Origin: Oscillospiraceae bacterium
GTDB taxonomy: Bacteria > Bacillota_A > Clostridia > Oscillospirales > Oscillospiraceae
Length of the DNA stretch: 64,000 nt
Direction: 5' to 3'
Assembly (NCBI GenBank): GCA_017456105.1
Contig: JAFTKA010000010.1
Span: forward strand, 62,001 to 126,000
Every line of letters begins with the position of its first letter. The first letter of the stretch is position 1. The notes under the pieces were generated by a model that searched no databases, was not told the origin of the DNA, and saw nothing but the letters and a program-made list of their open reading frames with translations. The position numbers and the translations under genes are program-made. This document shows positions 40,691 to 48,263 of the stretch, in pieces.

Positions 40691-40720
40691 AAAAAGACGT
40701 GCCGTTGGGCACGTCTTTTT
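40691..40720 (-). terminator. terminator of the nucleoside kinase gene
   Basis: AAAAAGACGTGCC (40691-40703), 4-base loop, GGCACGTCTTTTT (40708-40720), touching the stop codon. Confidence 0.9.
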
Positions 40721-42408
40721 TATCTGTAATAGCTGTTTCCGCCGATGAATTCCCGGACGATACTGGTAGATGGGATCTCGTCGTCCGCATCGGTTTCAAG
40801 AACATAGTTCAGAATCTTAACGATGGCACGAACCTGCTCGTAGGCGGCATCTTCCGGCTCTACGGCAGTCAGCAGTGGGAAAATATGCTTTTTGAGAAGG
40901 GACAGCTCGTAAAGGGTAGCACTGTTAAAGATCACGTCTGCCTGCTCCTGGAAGGGGAATATCCAGCGTTTTTCACCCTGCCGCACGGAATCCCACATAG
41001 AAATGGTCTTCTGCACCGTTGCACCCCGGGTCTCGTAATCTCTGACGATCCGCCGCAGCAGCCGCAAATAGCTTGCCGGGATCCAGTTATGATCGTCCAA
41101 ATTCAGCGGCAAAAGCGGGCAGACATAGATCTTGAAAATCCCAGTTACGTCTTGGGGCAGCAGCACAGGATTCAGTGCGTGCAGGCCCTCGGCAATGATC
41201 ACAGAATTCTCCGTGATTCTCAGCATATGACCCTTCCATTCCCGCTTTCCTGTCAGGAAATTGAAACTGGGTAGCTCCACCTGCTCCCCTGCCATAAGCC
41301 TTGTGATATGCTCCCGGAACAGATCTGTGTCGATGGTATTGATATGCTCTAAGTCCTGCTTGCCGTCGGCATCTACAGGGATCCGATCCCTGTCTATGTA
41401 ATAGTCGTCCAGACTCATAAGGATCGGCTTTTTTCCCCGGACCTGTAATTGGGTCGCCAATCGGTTTGCAGAGGTGGTCTTTCCGGAGGAGCTTGGTCCT
41501 GAGAGCATCACGACCTTGGCGTTTTGCACCGCATCTGCAATTTGGGCAAAACGCTTTTCGTGCAGAGCTTCGTTGACACGGATCAGCTCACGGATTTTTC
41601 CGCTTTGCACCGCATCGTTTAAGTCAGCGATGGTCTCGCAGCCCATCAAAGAACGCCAGCGTTCCGATTCCCGGATCACACTAAAAAGCTTGGGTAGCTC
41701 CTGATAAACCGCCACTTTGTCCGGGTCGTTTTCATCGGGGTATAAGAACAAAAATCCGTCCTCGGCAGGCAAAATATCCCATACCTGCATATAGCCGGTG
41801 GAGGGGGCTAACTCGCCGTAATAGTAGTCGGCAAACTGGCCGTGCATATATACGTCAAAGGTTTCCTTTTCCCGCCAGGAGAGCAGTCTTGCCTTATCCT
41901 CCTGCCCGGCACTGCGAAACCGGTCAATGGCGTTCAGCGTGGTCATTCTGCGGCGTACAAGGGGAATATCCTCCCCTACCAGCCGGGATATCCTCTTTTT
42001 CAGCTGCTCCACAGAAAAGTCCTCTGCTCCGGTAACTTTGCAGAAAATAGCTGCACCGACCGTACAATACATCTGCGTCCGTGCCTGGGGCCAAAGCTGC
42101 TCTAAGGCCAGCGACAGCACGAACTGAGCCGTTCTTCTGTACACGTCCCGGCCGCTGGGATCTGAGCAGGTCAGAAGATGCACCTGTCCATTGGAAGCCG
42201 CCATAGCCCGGCGAATGGAATTTCTGTCAGGGGCAGAGTCCTTTTCCCGGACAGGGATATAGTTCAGGTTGAATACCTCACCAGCGATTTTTGCCGCTAT
42301 GGGTCTTTGGGACAAACGGGTGTCGTCCAGTCCCTCCTGCACGATCAAATCCCGAAGAGACTGACCTGGTCGGGGTGAAACTCTCAGGCCGTCAATATTC
42401 AGCTCCAT
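40720..42408 (-). CDS. nucleoside (uridine) kinase with N-terminal TGS/ThrRS-like domain
   Basis: A 562-residue two-part protein. The N-terminal 60 or so residues are a TGS-like ubiquitin fold (VSPRPGQSLRDLIVQ) followed by a threonyl-tRNA-synthetase-like editing/SAD-related region (to about 220); the C-terminal half is a uridine kinase/phosphoribulokinase P-loop domain with LSGPSSSGKTTSANRLA near residue 290 and MSLDDYYIDRD. This fusion is widespread in Clostridia and Thermotoga as 'nucleoside kinase' and its substrate is unsettled. The ATG at 42408 follows GGAGGATC; the longer frame would begin in the promoter. Monocistronic. Confidence 0.9.
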   Translation of the reverse strand: MELNIDGLRVSPRPGQSLRDLIVQEGLDDTRLSQRPIAAKIAGEVFNLNYIPVREKDSAPDRNSIRRAMAASNGQVHLLTCSDPSGRDVYRRTAQFVLSLALEQLWPQARTQMYCTVGAAIFCKVTGAEDFSVEQLKKRISRLVGEDIPLVRRRMTTLNAIDRFRSAGQEDKARLLSWREKETFDVYMHGQFADYYYGELAPSTGYMQVWDILPAEDGFLFLYPDENDPDKVAVYQELPKLFSVIRESERWRSLMGCETIADLNDAVQSGKIRELIRVNEALHEKRFAQIADAVQNAKVVMLSGPSSSGKTTSANRLATQLQVRGKKPILMSLDDYYIDRDRIPVDADGKQDLEHINTIDTDLFREHITRLMAGEQVELPSFNFLTGKREWKGHMLRITENSVIIAEGLHALNPVLLPQDVTGIFKIYVCPLLPLNLDDHNWIPASYLRLLRRIVRDYETRGATVQKTISMWDSVRQGEKRWIFPFQEQADVIFNSATLYELSLLKKHIFPLLTAVEPEDAAYEQVRAIVKILNYVLETDADDEIPSTSIVREFIGGNSYYR

Positions 42409-42483
42409 ACCCGATCCTCCTTTTTGGAAAATTTCCGCAGGGATAGGATATGCGATCCGATCCCCCGGTAGAACTCTGATTCT

Positions 42484-42512
42484 ATTATATTTTGATTTCC
42501 CCTTCATTTCAA
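42484..42512 (-). promoter_or_regulatory. sigma-A promoter of the nucleoside kinase gene
   Basis: Minus strand TTGAAA (42507-42512), 17-base spacer, TATAAT (42484-42489); leader of about 70 bases. Confidence 0.75.
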
Positions 42513-42515
42513 CAA

Positions 42516-42547
42516 AAAAATACACCCACAGCAGTGGGTGTATTTTT
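42516..42547 (-). terminator. terminator of metA
   Basis: AAAAATACACCCAC (42516-42529), AGCA loop, GTGGGTGTATTTTT (42534-42547), adjoining the stop codon. Confidence 0.9.
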
Positions 42548-43467
42548 CATTCACCAATATTCTTAAGATTAAAGGGCGTGGTCTGATAGACGAAATAGTT
42601 CAGCCAGTTGGAGAACAGCAGATTTGCGTGTCCCCGCCATCGGACAATGGGATCTTTCGTATCGTCATCGCCGGGGAAATAGTTTTCCGGCACCTTGGGG
42701 TTAATGCCCTGACCCTTATCCCGCAGGTATTCCTTCTTCAGGGTATCGGCATCGTACTCGGAATGGCCGGTAATGAAGATCTGCCGGCCCTTTTTGCTCA
42801 TAGCCGCATACACACCGGCTTTTTCGGAAGATGCAATGATCTTCAGGCCTTCCACCGCCTCGATATCCTCCCGTTTCACGGTAGTATAGCGGGAATGAGG
42901 AGCATAGAAGGTATCGTCAAAACCCCGTAAAAGGATCGACCGCTTATAGTCAGCTTTGTGGGCATACACGCCGGAAAGCTTTTCTTCCAGGGGATATTTT
43001 TGAATTCCGTAATGATAGTAAAGACCCGCCTGAGCACCCCAGCAGATATGTAAGGTGCTGTGGACATTGGTCTTGGTCCACTCCATGATCCTGCACAGCT
43101 CGTCCCAGTAGTCCACTTCCTCAAAGGGAAGATTTTCAACGGGAGCTCCGGTGATCACCATACCGTCAAACTTCCGGTCCTTCAGCTCATCAAAGCTCTT
43201 ATAGAAGTTCAGCAAATGATCCTGGGAAACATTCTTTGCGGTGTGGGAGGTGGTGTGCATCAGCTCCAGCTTCACCTGCAGGGGGGTATTGCCCAAAAGC
43301 CGGGAAAACTGTGTTTCCGTAACGACTTTGGTCGGCATCAGATTCAAAAGCACGATCTCCAGCGGCCGGATATCCTGGGTGGTTGCCCGGTTTTCCGTCA
43401 TGACGAAGATATTCTCCTGCTGCAGGGTACTGGCGGCAGGCAGATCGTTGGGAATTTGAATAGGCAC
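42547..43467 (-). CDS. metA: homoserine O-acetyltransferase (MetA family)
   Basis: First step of methionine synthesis: acylates homoserine. The 306-residue protein has the catalytic Cys142 in HICWGAQA and the His/Glu of GHSEYD. Residue 111 is Glu ([14 protein letters not shown]); in this family Glu at that position goes with acetyl-CoA and Gly with succinyl-CoA, so acetyl transfer is predicted despite the usual 'succinyltransferase' label. The start is GTG at 43467 after AGGAGG. Monocistronic, strong promoter, no SAM riboswitch in the roughly 30-base leader. Confidence 0.94.
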   Translation of the reverse strand: MPIQIPNDLPAASTLQQENIFVMTENRATTQDIRPLEIVLLNLMPTKVVTETQFSRLLGNTPLQVKLELMHTTSHTAKNVSQDHLLNFYKSFDELKDRKFDGMVITGAPVENLPFEEVDYWDELCRIMEWTKTNVHSTLHICWGAQAGLYYHYGIQKYPLEEKLSGVYAHKADYKRSILLRGFDDTFYAPHSRYTTVKREDIEAVEGLKIIASSEKAGVYAAMSKKGRQIFITGHSEYDADTLKKEYLRDKGQGINPKVPENYFPGDDDTKDPIVRWRGHANLLFSNWLNYFVYQTTPFNLKNIGE

Positions 43468-43497
43468 GGCAATTCCTCCTTCTCTCTAATTTCCCCT

Positions 43498-43526
43498 ATT
43501 CTATAAGATATTTGCCGTTTTGTCAA
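43498..43526 (-). promoter_or_regulatory. sigma-A promoter of metA
   Basis: Minus strand TTGACA (43521-43526), 17-base spacer, TAGAAT (43498-43503). The -35 lies just inside the end of the spoIID gene. Confidence 0.8.
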
Positions 43527-44485
43527 TCCGATTGCAAAGTAGTTCCGGGATAATAATGGGCTAAAATTTCCTTGTAATTTTTCCCCTGTACCGCCATGGC
43601 CTCTGCTCCGTACTGACTCATACCCACCCGATGGCCGAAGCCCTTGGTGGTAATGGTAACCTTAGTTCCCACAGGACTGATGGCAAAGGCCGTGGAACGC
43701 AGTCCCAATTTTTGCCGCATCTGGGTTCCCTTGAACTCTTGACCGCCGATCAGAATGGTATCCACACTGCCGCCGTCTGTATAGGTGATTTTCCCCAGCC
43801 AGTTTCCGGACAGCTTGACCCCCAGCTTATCGGAAAACTCCTGCAGGGTAAAGCTGACGGTATCCACATAATGGCTGGCGTTTTCCTCGCCGGGGCTGTC
43901 CACCGCCTGTAAGTAAGCGATGTCCGAACCCCACACTGCCACCGCCGCCTCCGTCCTGCCGCCGGAGCAGGAAAAATAGGTGGCTTCAATTAACGCCCCG
44001 TCATAGGTCAGCACCTGCCCTGCCGTGGCAAGGACCGCTTCCTTCATTTTGCTCAGCGACGCCTGGGATTCTCCGGAAACCAGAAAATCCTCCTGCGGAC
44101 AATAGGCCTGGCAGCAGGAGGCCTTGGTGCAAACGGCCGCATTTTCATGCTTGTACCCGGCCTGCTGACGCTTTAATGTGTAGGTCCGTGCCGCCACCGC
44201 CTGTGCTTTTAAGGCCTCTGGCTCAAATTCCGAGGGCATTTCCGCAAGCAAAACGCAGGTTATGTAGTCTTCCAATACCATCTGCTCCACCGTGCCATCG
44301 GGCATCAGTACCGGCAAAATCTCTACTGCGTCCATCGGCTCCCCCAGAATTTCTGTAGGCTCCAACGACCCTTCCCTCTCCTCCAAGTCCGGTTTCGGGG
44401 ACTTGTCCATCACCCGAAACAGCACCCCGGGTATTACAACCGCCAGTATGATCGCCCATAAAATTTCACGATGCTTTGTTTTCAT
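43523..44485 (-). CDS. spoIID: stage II sporulation protein D
   Basis: Lytic transglycosylase of the engulfment complex (with SpoIIM and SpoIIP) that remodels peptidoglycan in the mother cell. One N-terminal membrane helix (about 8-24) is followed by LAEMPSEFEPEALKAQAVAARTYTL, which has the catalytic Glu, paired cysteines (CTKASCCQAYC) and GFGHRVGMSQYGAEAMA near the C-terminus. The ATG at 44485 (320 residues) has AGGGTGAT upstream. On the minus strand GTTACAAT at 44502-44509 resembles a sigma-E -10 box, consistent with mother-cell expression but weak evidence. Confidence 0.94.
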   Translation of the reverse strand: MKTKHREILWAIILAVVIPGVLFRVMDKSPKPDLEEREGSLEPTEILGEPMDAVEILPVLMPDGTVEQMVLEDYITCVLLAEMPSEFEPEALKAQAVAARTYTLKRQQAGYKHENAAVCTKASCCQAYCPQEDFLVSGESQASLSKMKEAVLATAGQVLTYDGALIEATYFSCSGGRTEAAVAVWGSDIAYLQAVDSPGEENASHYVDTVSFTLQEFSDKLGVKLSGNWLGKITYTDGGSVDTILIGGQEFKGTQMRQKLGLRSTAFAISPVGTKVTITTKGFGHRVGMSQYGAEAMAVQGKNYKEILAHYYPGTTLQSD

Positions 44486-44570
44486 AATTATCACCCTGTT
44501 TATTGTAACAAAGCCGGGATTTTAAGGCTGTCGTTTTGCCCCGGAAGATTTTGGAACTTTGTGGTTTCTC

Positions 44571-44599
44571 TTGACATAGGTTGGGCTTACCAGTATAAT
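44571..44599 (+). promoter_or_regulatory. sigma-A promoter of the LRR protein gene
   Basis: TTGACA (44571-44576), 17-base spacer, TATAAT (44594-44599): a perfect consensus. Confidence 0.9.
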
Positions 44600-44630
44600 T
44601 TATATAGATTTTGACGAAATGGAGCAGGCT

Positions 44631-46349
44631 ATGAAAAAAGCTGTTAGAATCATCATTCCGATCCTGCTGACGATCGCAATTATTCTGTGTCTGGGCTGGT
44701 ATCTTTTTGTATATGACCAGGAATTCACCCGGGATATGTTGGTTGGCAGTGCCCGCTTTTTTGAAGAACGGGGCAACCATGAGCTTGCCGGCTGGTTCTA
44801 TGACCAAGCCTATGCCCAGGCCAGCGACAACGATGACGTGGCTATCGAGCTGGCTCAGCAGTACATCAAGGTCGGAAATTTCACCTTAGCTGAGCAGACG
44901 CTCTCCAAGGCCATCGAAGATGGCGGCGGAGCGGAACTGTATATCGCCCTGAGCAGTGCCTATGTCCAACAGGACAAGATTTATGACGCTGTGAGAATGC
45001 TGGACGGCATCGGAAACGAAGAAATGCGTGCGGAAGTGGACGCCCTGCGGCCTGAAGCTCCTGTCGCCTCCCCTGCTCCCGGCCTTTACTCCCAGTACAT
45101 TTCCGTTACGTTAGCATCTGACGGCAGCAAGGTCTATGCAAAAAACGCCGCAGAATACCCCTCTGTAAAAAAGAATCTGTACCAGGAGCCCATCGCCCTG
45201 CAGTACGGTGAAAACACCATCTATGCAGTTGCGGTTGCAGAAAACGGTCTTGTCAGCCGCCTGTCTGCCTTTGGCTATACTGTGGGCGGTGTGGTTGAAG
45301 AGGTGGAATTCGCTGATGAAATCATGGAAGCGGAGATCCGGAAGACTCTGAACGCAGCCGAAGACACCCGCCTTCTGACCAGCGATCTGGCCACGATCCA
45401 AAGCTTTACCGTACCTGAGGGTGTAAAGTCTTTGAAGGATCTGCAATACATGACCTCCCTGGAAACCCTGCATATGGAAAAGACCGTATCCGGTGAACTT
45501 GCCTATCTGTCGGGACTTTCCAATCTGACCAAGCTTACGATCCTTGATACCGCAGTAAAGACGGAGGAATTGACGGTCATCGGTGCTCTTCCCAAGCTGG
45601 AAGAGCTGACGCTCCGGAACTGTGGTCTTACCACCTCCTCCGGCCTTGGCAAGGCTGTGAACCTGAAAGTGCTGGATCTCAGCGATAATACCATTCGCAA
45701 CATTCAGGCCCTGAGCACCATGGAGCAGCTGAATACCCTGTACCTCCAGCACAATGCCTTGACGGATCTGAGCAGCATCTCCGCTCTTGTAAAGCTGGAA
45801 ACATTGGACGTTTCTTACAACAGCCTGACTACGCTCTCCCCCATTACTACACTGACAGGTCTTACAAACCTCAACGCAGCCTATAACAACCTGACTGAGG
45901 TATCGAGTCTCAGCAAGCTGACGGCTCTGACCAGTCTGATCCTGGAGCATAACGCCATTACTGATGTATCTGCCCTGGCAGCTTGCACAGAGCTGGTAAC
46001 GTTGGACATTTCCGACAACGCCCTGACAGCCATCGACAAGCTCTCGGCTCTTAACAAAATGACGGCTCTGGACTTCTCCCGTAACAAGGTTACTACCATT
46101 CCCGCCTTCTCCAAGAGTAGCCTTTTGGTAACCATCGACGGCTCTTACAACAGCATCAGCAAGCTGGATCCTTTAAGCGGTCTTTCTAAGCTGAACAACG
46201 TGTATATGGACTACAACGCAAGCATCAGCTCGGTAACCTGCCTTGCAAAGTGTCCCATGCTGATCGAGGTCAATGTCTACGGCACCAAAGTCAAGGACGT
46301 GAAAGCCCTGACCGATCATAGTATCATTGTAAATTACACTCCCACATAA
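44631..46349 (+). CDS. membrane-anchored TPR and leucine-rich-repeat protein
   Basis: A 572-residue protein likely displayed outside the membrane. An N-terminal helix (about 5-26) is followed by two or three TPR-like helical pairs (about 40-130), a beta domain resembling the CHB_HEX_C domain (about 145-215; YSQYISVTLASDG, YGENTIYAVAVAENG), and about a dozen 21-22-residue LRRs (about 250-550) with the bacterial/SDS22-like pattern L..L.L..N.I..I..L. The ATG at 44631 has GGAG at 44622; an ATG 12 bases earlier would cover it. Strong promoter and terminator. Probable binding or adhesion role (inference); there is no LPXTG motif. Confidence 0.85.
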   Translation: MKKAVRIIIPILLTIAIILCLGWYLFVYDQEFTRDMLVGSARFFEERGNHELAGWFYDQAYAQASDNDDVAIELAQQYIKVGNFTLAEQTLSKAIEDGGGAELYIALSSAYVQQDKIYDAVRMLDGIGNEEMRAEVDALRPEAPVASPAPGLYSQYISVTLASDGSKVYAKNAAEYPSVKKNLYQEPIALQYGENTIYAVAVAENGLVSRLSAFGYTVGGVVEEVEFADEIMEAEIRKTLNAAEDTRLLTSDLATIQSFTVPEGVKSLKDLQYMTSLETLHMEKTVSGELAYLSGLSNLTKLTILDTAVKTEELTVIGALPKLEELTLRNCGLTTSSGLGKAVNLKVLDLSDNTIRNIQALSTMEQLNTLYLQHNALTDLSSISALVKLETLDVSYNSLTTLSPITTLTGLTNLNAAYNNLTEVSSLSKLTALTSLILEHNAITDVSALAACTELVTLDISDNALTAIDKLSALNKMTALDFSRNKVTTIPAFSKSSLLVTIDGSYNSISKLDPLSGLSKLNNVYMDYNASISSVTCLAKCPMLIEVNVYGTKVKDVKALTDHSIIVNYTPT

Positions 46350-46358
46350 CAAAACACG

Positions 46359-46389
46359 GGCGTGCTGCAAAAATTGCAGCACGCCTCTT
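46359..46389 (+). terminator. terminator of the LRR protein gene
   Basis: GGCGTGCTGCAA (46359-46370), AAA loop, TTGCAGCACGCC (46374-46385), then TCTTTT. The stem sequence is the same as at 9215-9237. Confidence 0.88.
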
Positions 46390-46413
46390 TTGTGCAAATA
46401 TCTTCTATGGATA

Positions 46414-46440
46414 TAGGGGCGATTCGTGAATCGCCCCTAC
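46414..46440. repeat. GTAGGG-type palindrome between the LRR gene and trmD
   Basis: TAGGGGCGATTC (46414-46425), GT, GAATCGCCCCTA (46428-46439), with C at 46440 completing GTAGGGGCG on the minus strand. Similar to 18055-18077. Confidence 0.7.
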
Positions 46441-46448
46441 GAATTCTA

Positions 46449-47189
46449 TTACAGGTCTTCCGCTTCCATTTCGGCAAGGAGCTTCCTATCCTGCTTGCTA
46501 CTTAGATCCAGCTTTTCATACATATCGGGTCTGCGTTCCCGGGTACGCCGCAGTGCCTGCTTCCGCCGCCACTGGGCAACCTTCTGGTGGTTGCCGGACA
46601 GTAAGATCTCCGGCACTTCCCTGCCGTGCCAGACTGCCGGCCGGCTGTACTGGGGATACTCCAAAAGACCCGAATAATGGCTCTCGTCCTCAAAACACTC
46701 CGGGTCAGCCAACACCCCCGGCACCATGCGGCACACCGCGTCGGTAACGGCCATTGCGGCGATCTCGCCACCGGTCAGCACAAAATCCCCAAGGGAGATC
46801 TCCTCGTCCACGCACTCGTCGATAAACCGCTGATCGATGCCCTCATAGTGGCCGCAGACCAGCACTAAGTTCTCCAGCTTGCTCAGCCGAATGGCATCGG
46901 CCTGGGTAAAGGTCTTACCGCAAGGCGACAGATAGATGGTGTGCACCGGGCCTGCCGCCTGGTCGCAGACTGCTTCCCAGCAGCGGTATAATGGGTCTGC
47001 CTGCATAATGGCACCCCGGCCGCCACCGTAGGGATAGTCGTCCACCTGGCACTGCTTGCTGGCGGTATAATCCCGGATCTGATGGGCCTCGATGCGGATA
47101 AAGCCCCGCTCCTGTGCCCGGCCCAGAATGCTGTCCGACAGCACATCGCCCACCGATTCGGGAAACAATGTTAAAATATCAATCCTCAT
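46449..47189 (-). CDS. trmD: tRNA (guanine37-N1)-methyltransferase
   Basis: SAM-dependent SPOUT methyltransferase modifying G37 next to the anticodon, which prevents frameshifting. The 246-residue protein shows DYPYGGGRGAIMQADPL, the knot region LVCGHYEGIDQRFIDE and EISLGDFVLTGGE. It overlaps rimM by 11 bases and is the last gene of the ylxM-ffh operon. rplS, the usual next gene, is not present here. Confidence 0.97.
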   Translation of the reverse strand: MRIDILTLFPESVGDVLSDSILGRAQERGFIRIEAHQIRDYTASKQCQVDDYPYGGGRGAIMQADPLYRCWEAVCDQAAGPVHTIYLSPCGKTFTQADAIRLSKLENLVLVCGHYEGIDQRFIDECVDEEISLGDFVLTGGEIAAMAVTDAVCRMVPGVLADPECFEDESHYSGLLEYPQYSRPAVWHGREVPEILLSGNHQKVAQWRRKQALRRTRERRPDMYEKLDLSSKQDRKLLAEMEAEDL

Positions 47190-47670
47190 GACTTCCCATT
47201 CCCTTGATCAGGCGTACCTGCATTTCATTTTTCTCCATATCCACGGACAGGATAAACTCCTTCACCGCAGGGATCATATATTCATGCTCGCCCCGGACAA
47301 CATAGACCTGGTTTCCGGGATAGTCCATCACTTCCACCAGTTCGCCTACCAGCTCCCCGTCGGCATAGACCTGCATACCCACCAGCTCTGCGGCAAATAC
47401 AATGTCATCGCTTACGTCGCTGCGGAAGATCTCCACAGTCTTGCCCCGGAGCATTTGGGCGTCTTCCACCGTGTCCACACCCTGCAGTTTCAAAAGATTG
47501 CAGGTCTTCTGCACACGGCAGCTTTCCAGCTTATATTCAGTGCCCTCAATCCGGACACGCTTAAATTCACACATAAATTCCGGGCTGTCCACCCAGGTCA
47601 GGAGCTTTACTTCACCACGGACACCGTGGGTGGTAACAATCTCTCCCGCTTCAATAAAATCCAGCTTCAT
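47179..47670 (-). CDS. rimM: ribosome maturation factor RimM
   Basis: Assists 30S maturation through ribosomal protein S19. The 163-residue protein has the N-terminal beta barrel (GEIVTTHGVRGEVKLLTW) and a C-terminal PRC-barrel (ELVGMQVYADGELVGELVEV). The ATG at 47670 follows GGAGGAAAG and gives the family's normal start; the longer frame runs back through the hairpin at 47681-47712. Coupled to trmD. Confidence 0.95.
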   Translation of the reverse strand: MKLDFIEAGEIVTTHGVRGEVKLLTWVDSPEFMCEFKRVRIEGTEYKLESCRVQKTCNLLKLQGVDTVEDAQMLRGKTVEIFRSDVSDDIVFAAELVGMQVYADGELVGELVEVMDYPGNQVYVVRGEHEYMIPAVKEFILSVDMEKNEMQVRLIKGMGSHED

Positions 47671-47680
47671 ACTTTCCTCC

Positions 47681-47712
47681 AAAAAAGAAATGCGTGGCAT
47701 GAAGCCACGCAT
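47681..47712 (-). terminator. intra-operon terminator between khpA and rimM
   Basis: ATGCGTGGC (47690-47698), 5-base loop, GCCACGCAT (47704-47712), followed on the minus strand by TTCTTTTTT, only 3 bases past the khpA stop and before the rimM ribosome binding site. Confidence 0.75.
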
Positions 47713-47715
47713 AAC

Positions 47716-47946
47716 TCAATCCACGATTTCTACCGTGACTTTCTCGCCGGTGCGTTGTGCAACGGTCTTTACGATGGTACGAATCTCTTTCGCGATCCGA
47801 CCCTGACGACCAATGACCTTACCCATATCGTTGGGTGCCACACGGAGCTCCAGCACCTTGCCGTCCTCCTCAGACACCTCGGTAACGGTTACGGCCTCAG
47901 GCTCGTCCACCAGATTCTTTGCCATATACAGCAAAAGTTCTTTCAT
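47716..47946 (-). CDS. khpA: KH-domain RNA-binding protein KhpA
   Basis: A 76-residue single KH domain with the nucleic-acid-binding loop VIGRQGRIAKEIRTIV. Partners KhpB/Jag in other Firmicutes to bind small RNAs and messages. The ATG at 47946 follows AGGAGTAA; the longer frame extends into rpsP and is not conserved. Its usual position between rpsP and rimM is kept. Confidence 0.95.
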   Translation of the reverse strand: MKELLLYMAKNLVDEPEAVTVTEVSEEDGKVLELRVAPNDMGKVIGRQGRIAKEIRTIVKTVAQRTGEKVTVEIVD

Positions 47947-47966
47947 TGCTTTACTCCTTTTGGGAA

Positions 47967-48206
47967 TTACAGCACGCCAGCCTTCTTCAGCAGGCCACGA
48001 ACGGTATCGGTGGGCTGTGCGCCGTTCTTGATCCATGTCTGTGCCTTTTCAGCATCCACAGAAATGACTGCGGGCTCGGTCATAGGATTGTAGATACCGA
48101 TCTCCTCGATGCAGCGACCATCACGGGGGCTGCGGGAATCAGCAACAACAATACGGTAGTAAGGAGCCTTCTTTGCACCCATTCTTCTCAGTCTGATCTT
48201 AACCAT
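47967..48206 (-). CDS. rpsP: 30S ribosomal protein S16
   Basis: A 79-residue small-subunit protein; starts [21 protein letters not shown] as usual and includes [16 protein letters not shown]. The ATG at 48206 follows GGAGGTG; five codons upstream another start overlaps that site. A GAAAGT/ACTTTC mini-hairpin (48238-48253) sits in the gap to ffh. Confidence 0.96.
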   Translation of the reverse strand: MVKIRLRRMGAKKAPYYRIVVADSRSPRDGRCIEEIGIYNPMTEPAVISVDAEKAQTWIKNGAQPTDTVRGLLKKAGVL

Positions 48207-48263
48207 GAGTTTCACCTCCAAAAAAATTTCTATATCGGAAAGTTTTGACTTTCTTCTAACAAG

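Noticed and set aside
40350..40805. Several short frames over the repeat-rich gap
   Set aside because: They follow the palindromic repeat arms, lack start signals and show no protein-like composition.
43468..43530. Possible SAM riboswitch in front of metA
   Set aside because: The leader is only about 30 bases, too short for a known SAM aptamer.
48238..48253. Small GAAAGT/ACTTTC hairpin before rpsP as a ribosomal protein autoregulatory site
   Set aside because: Only six base pairs and a TTTG loop; too weak to support a regulatory call.
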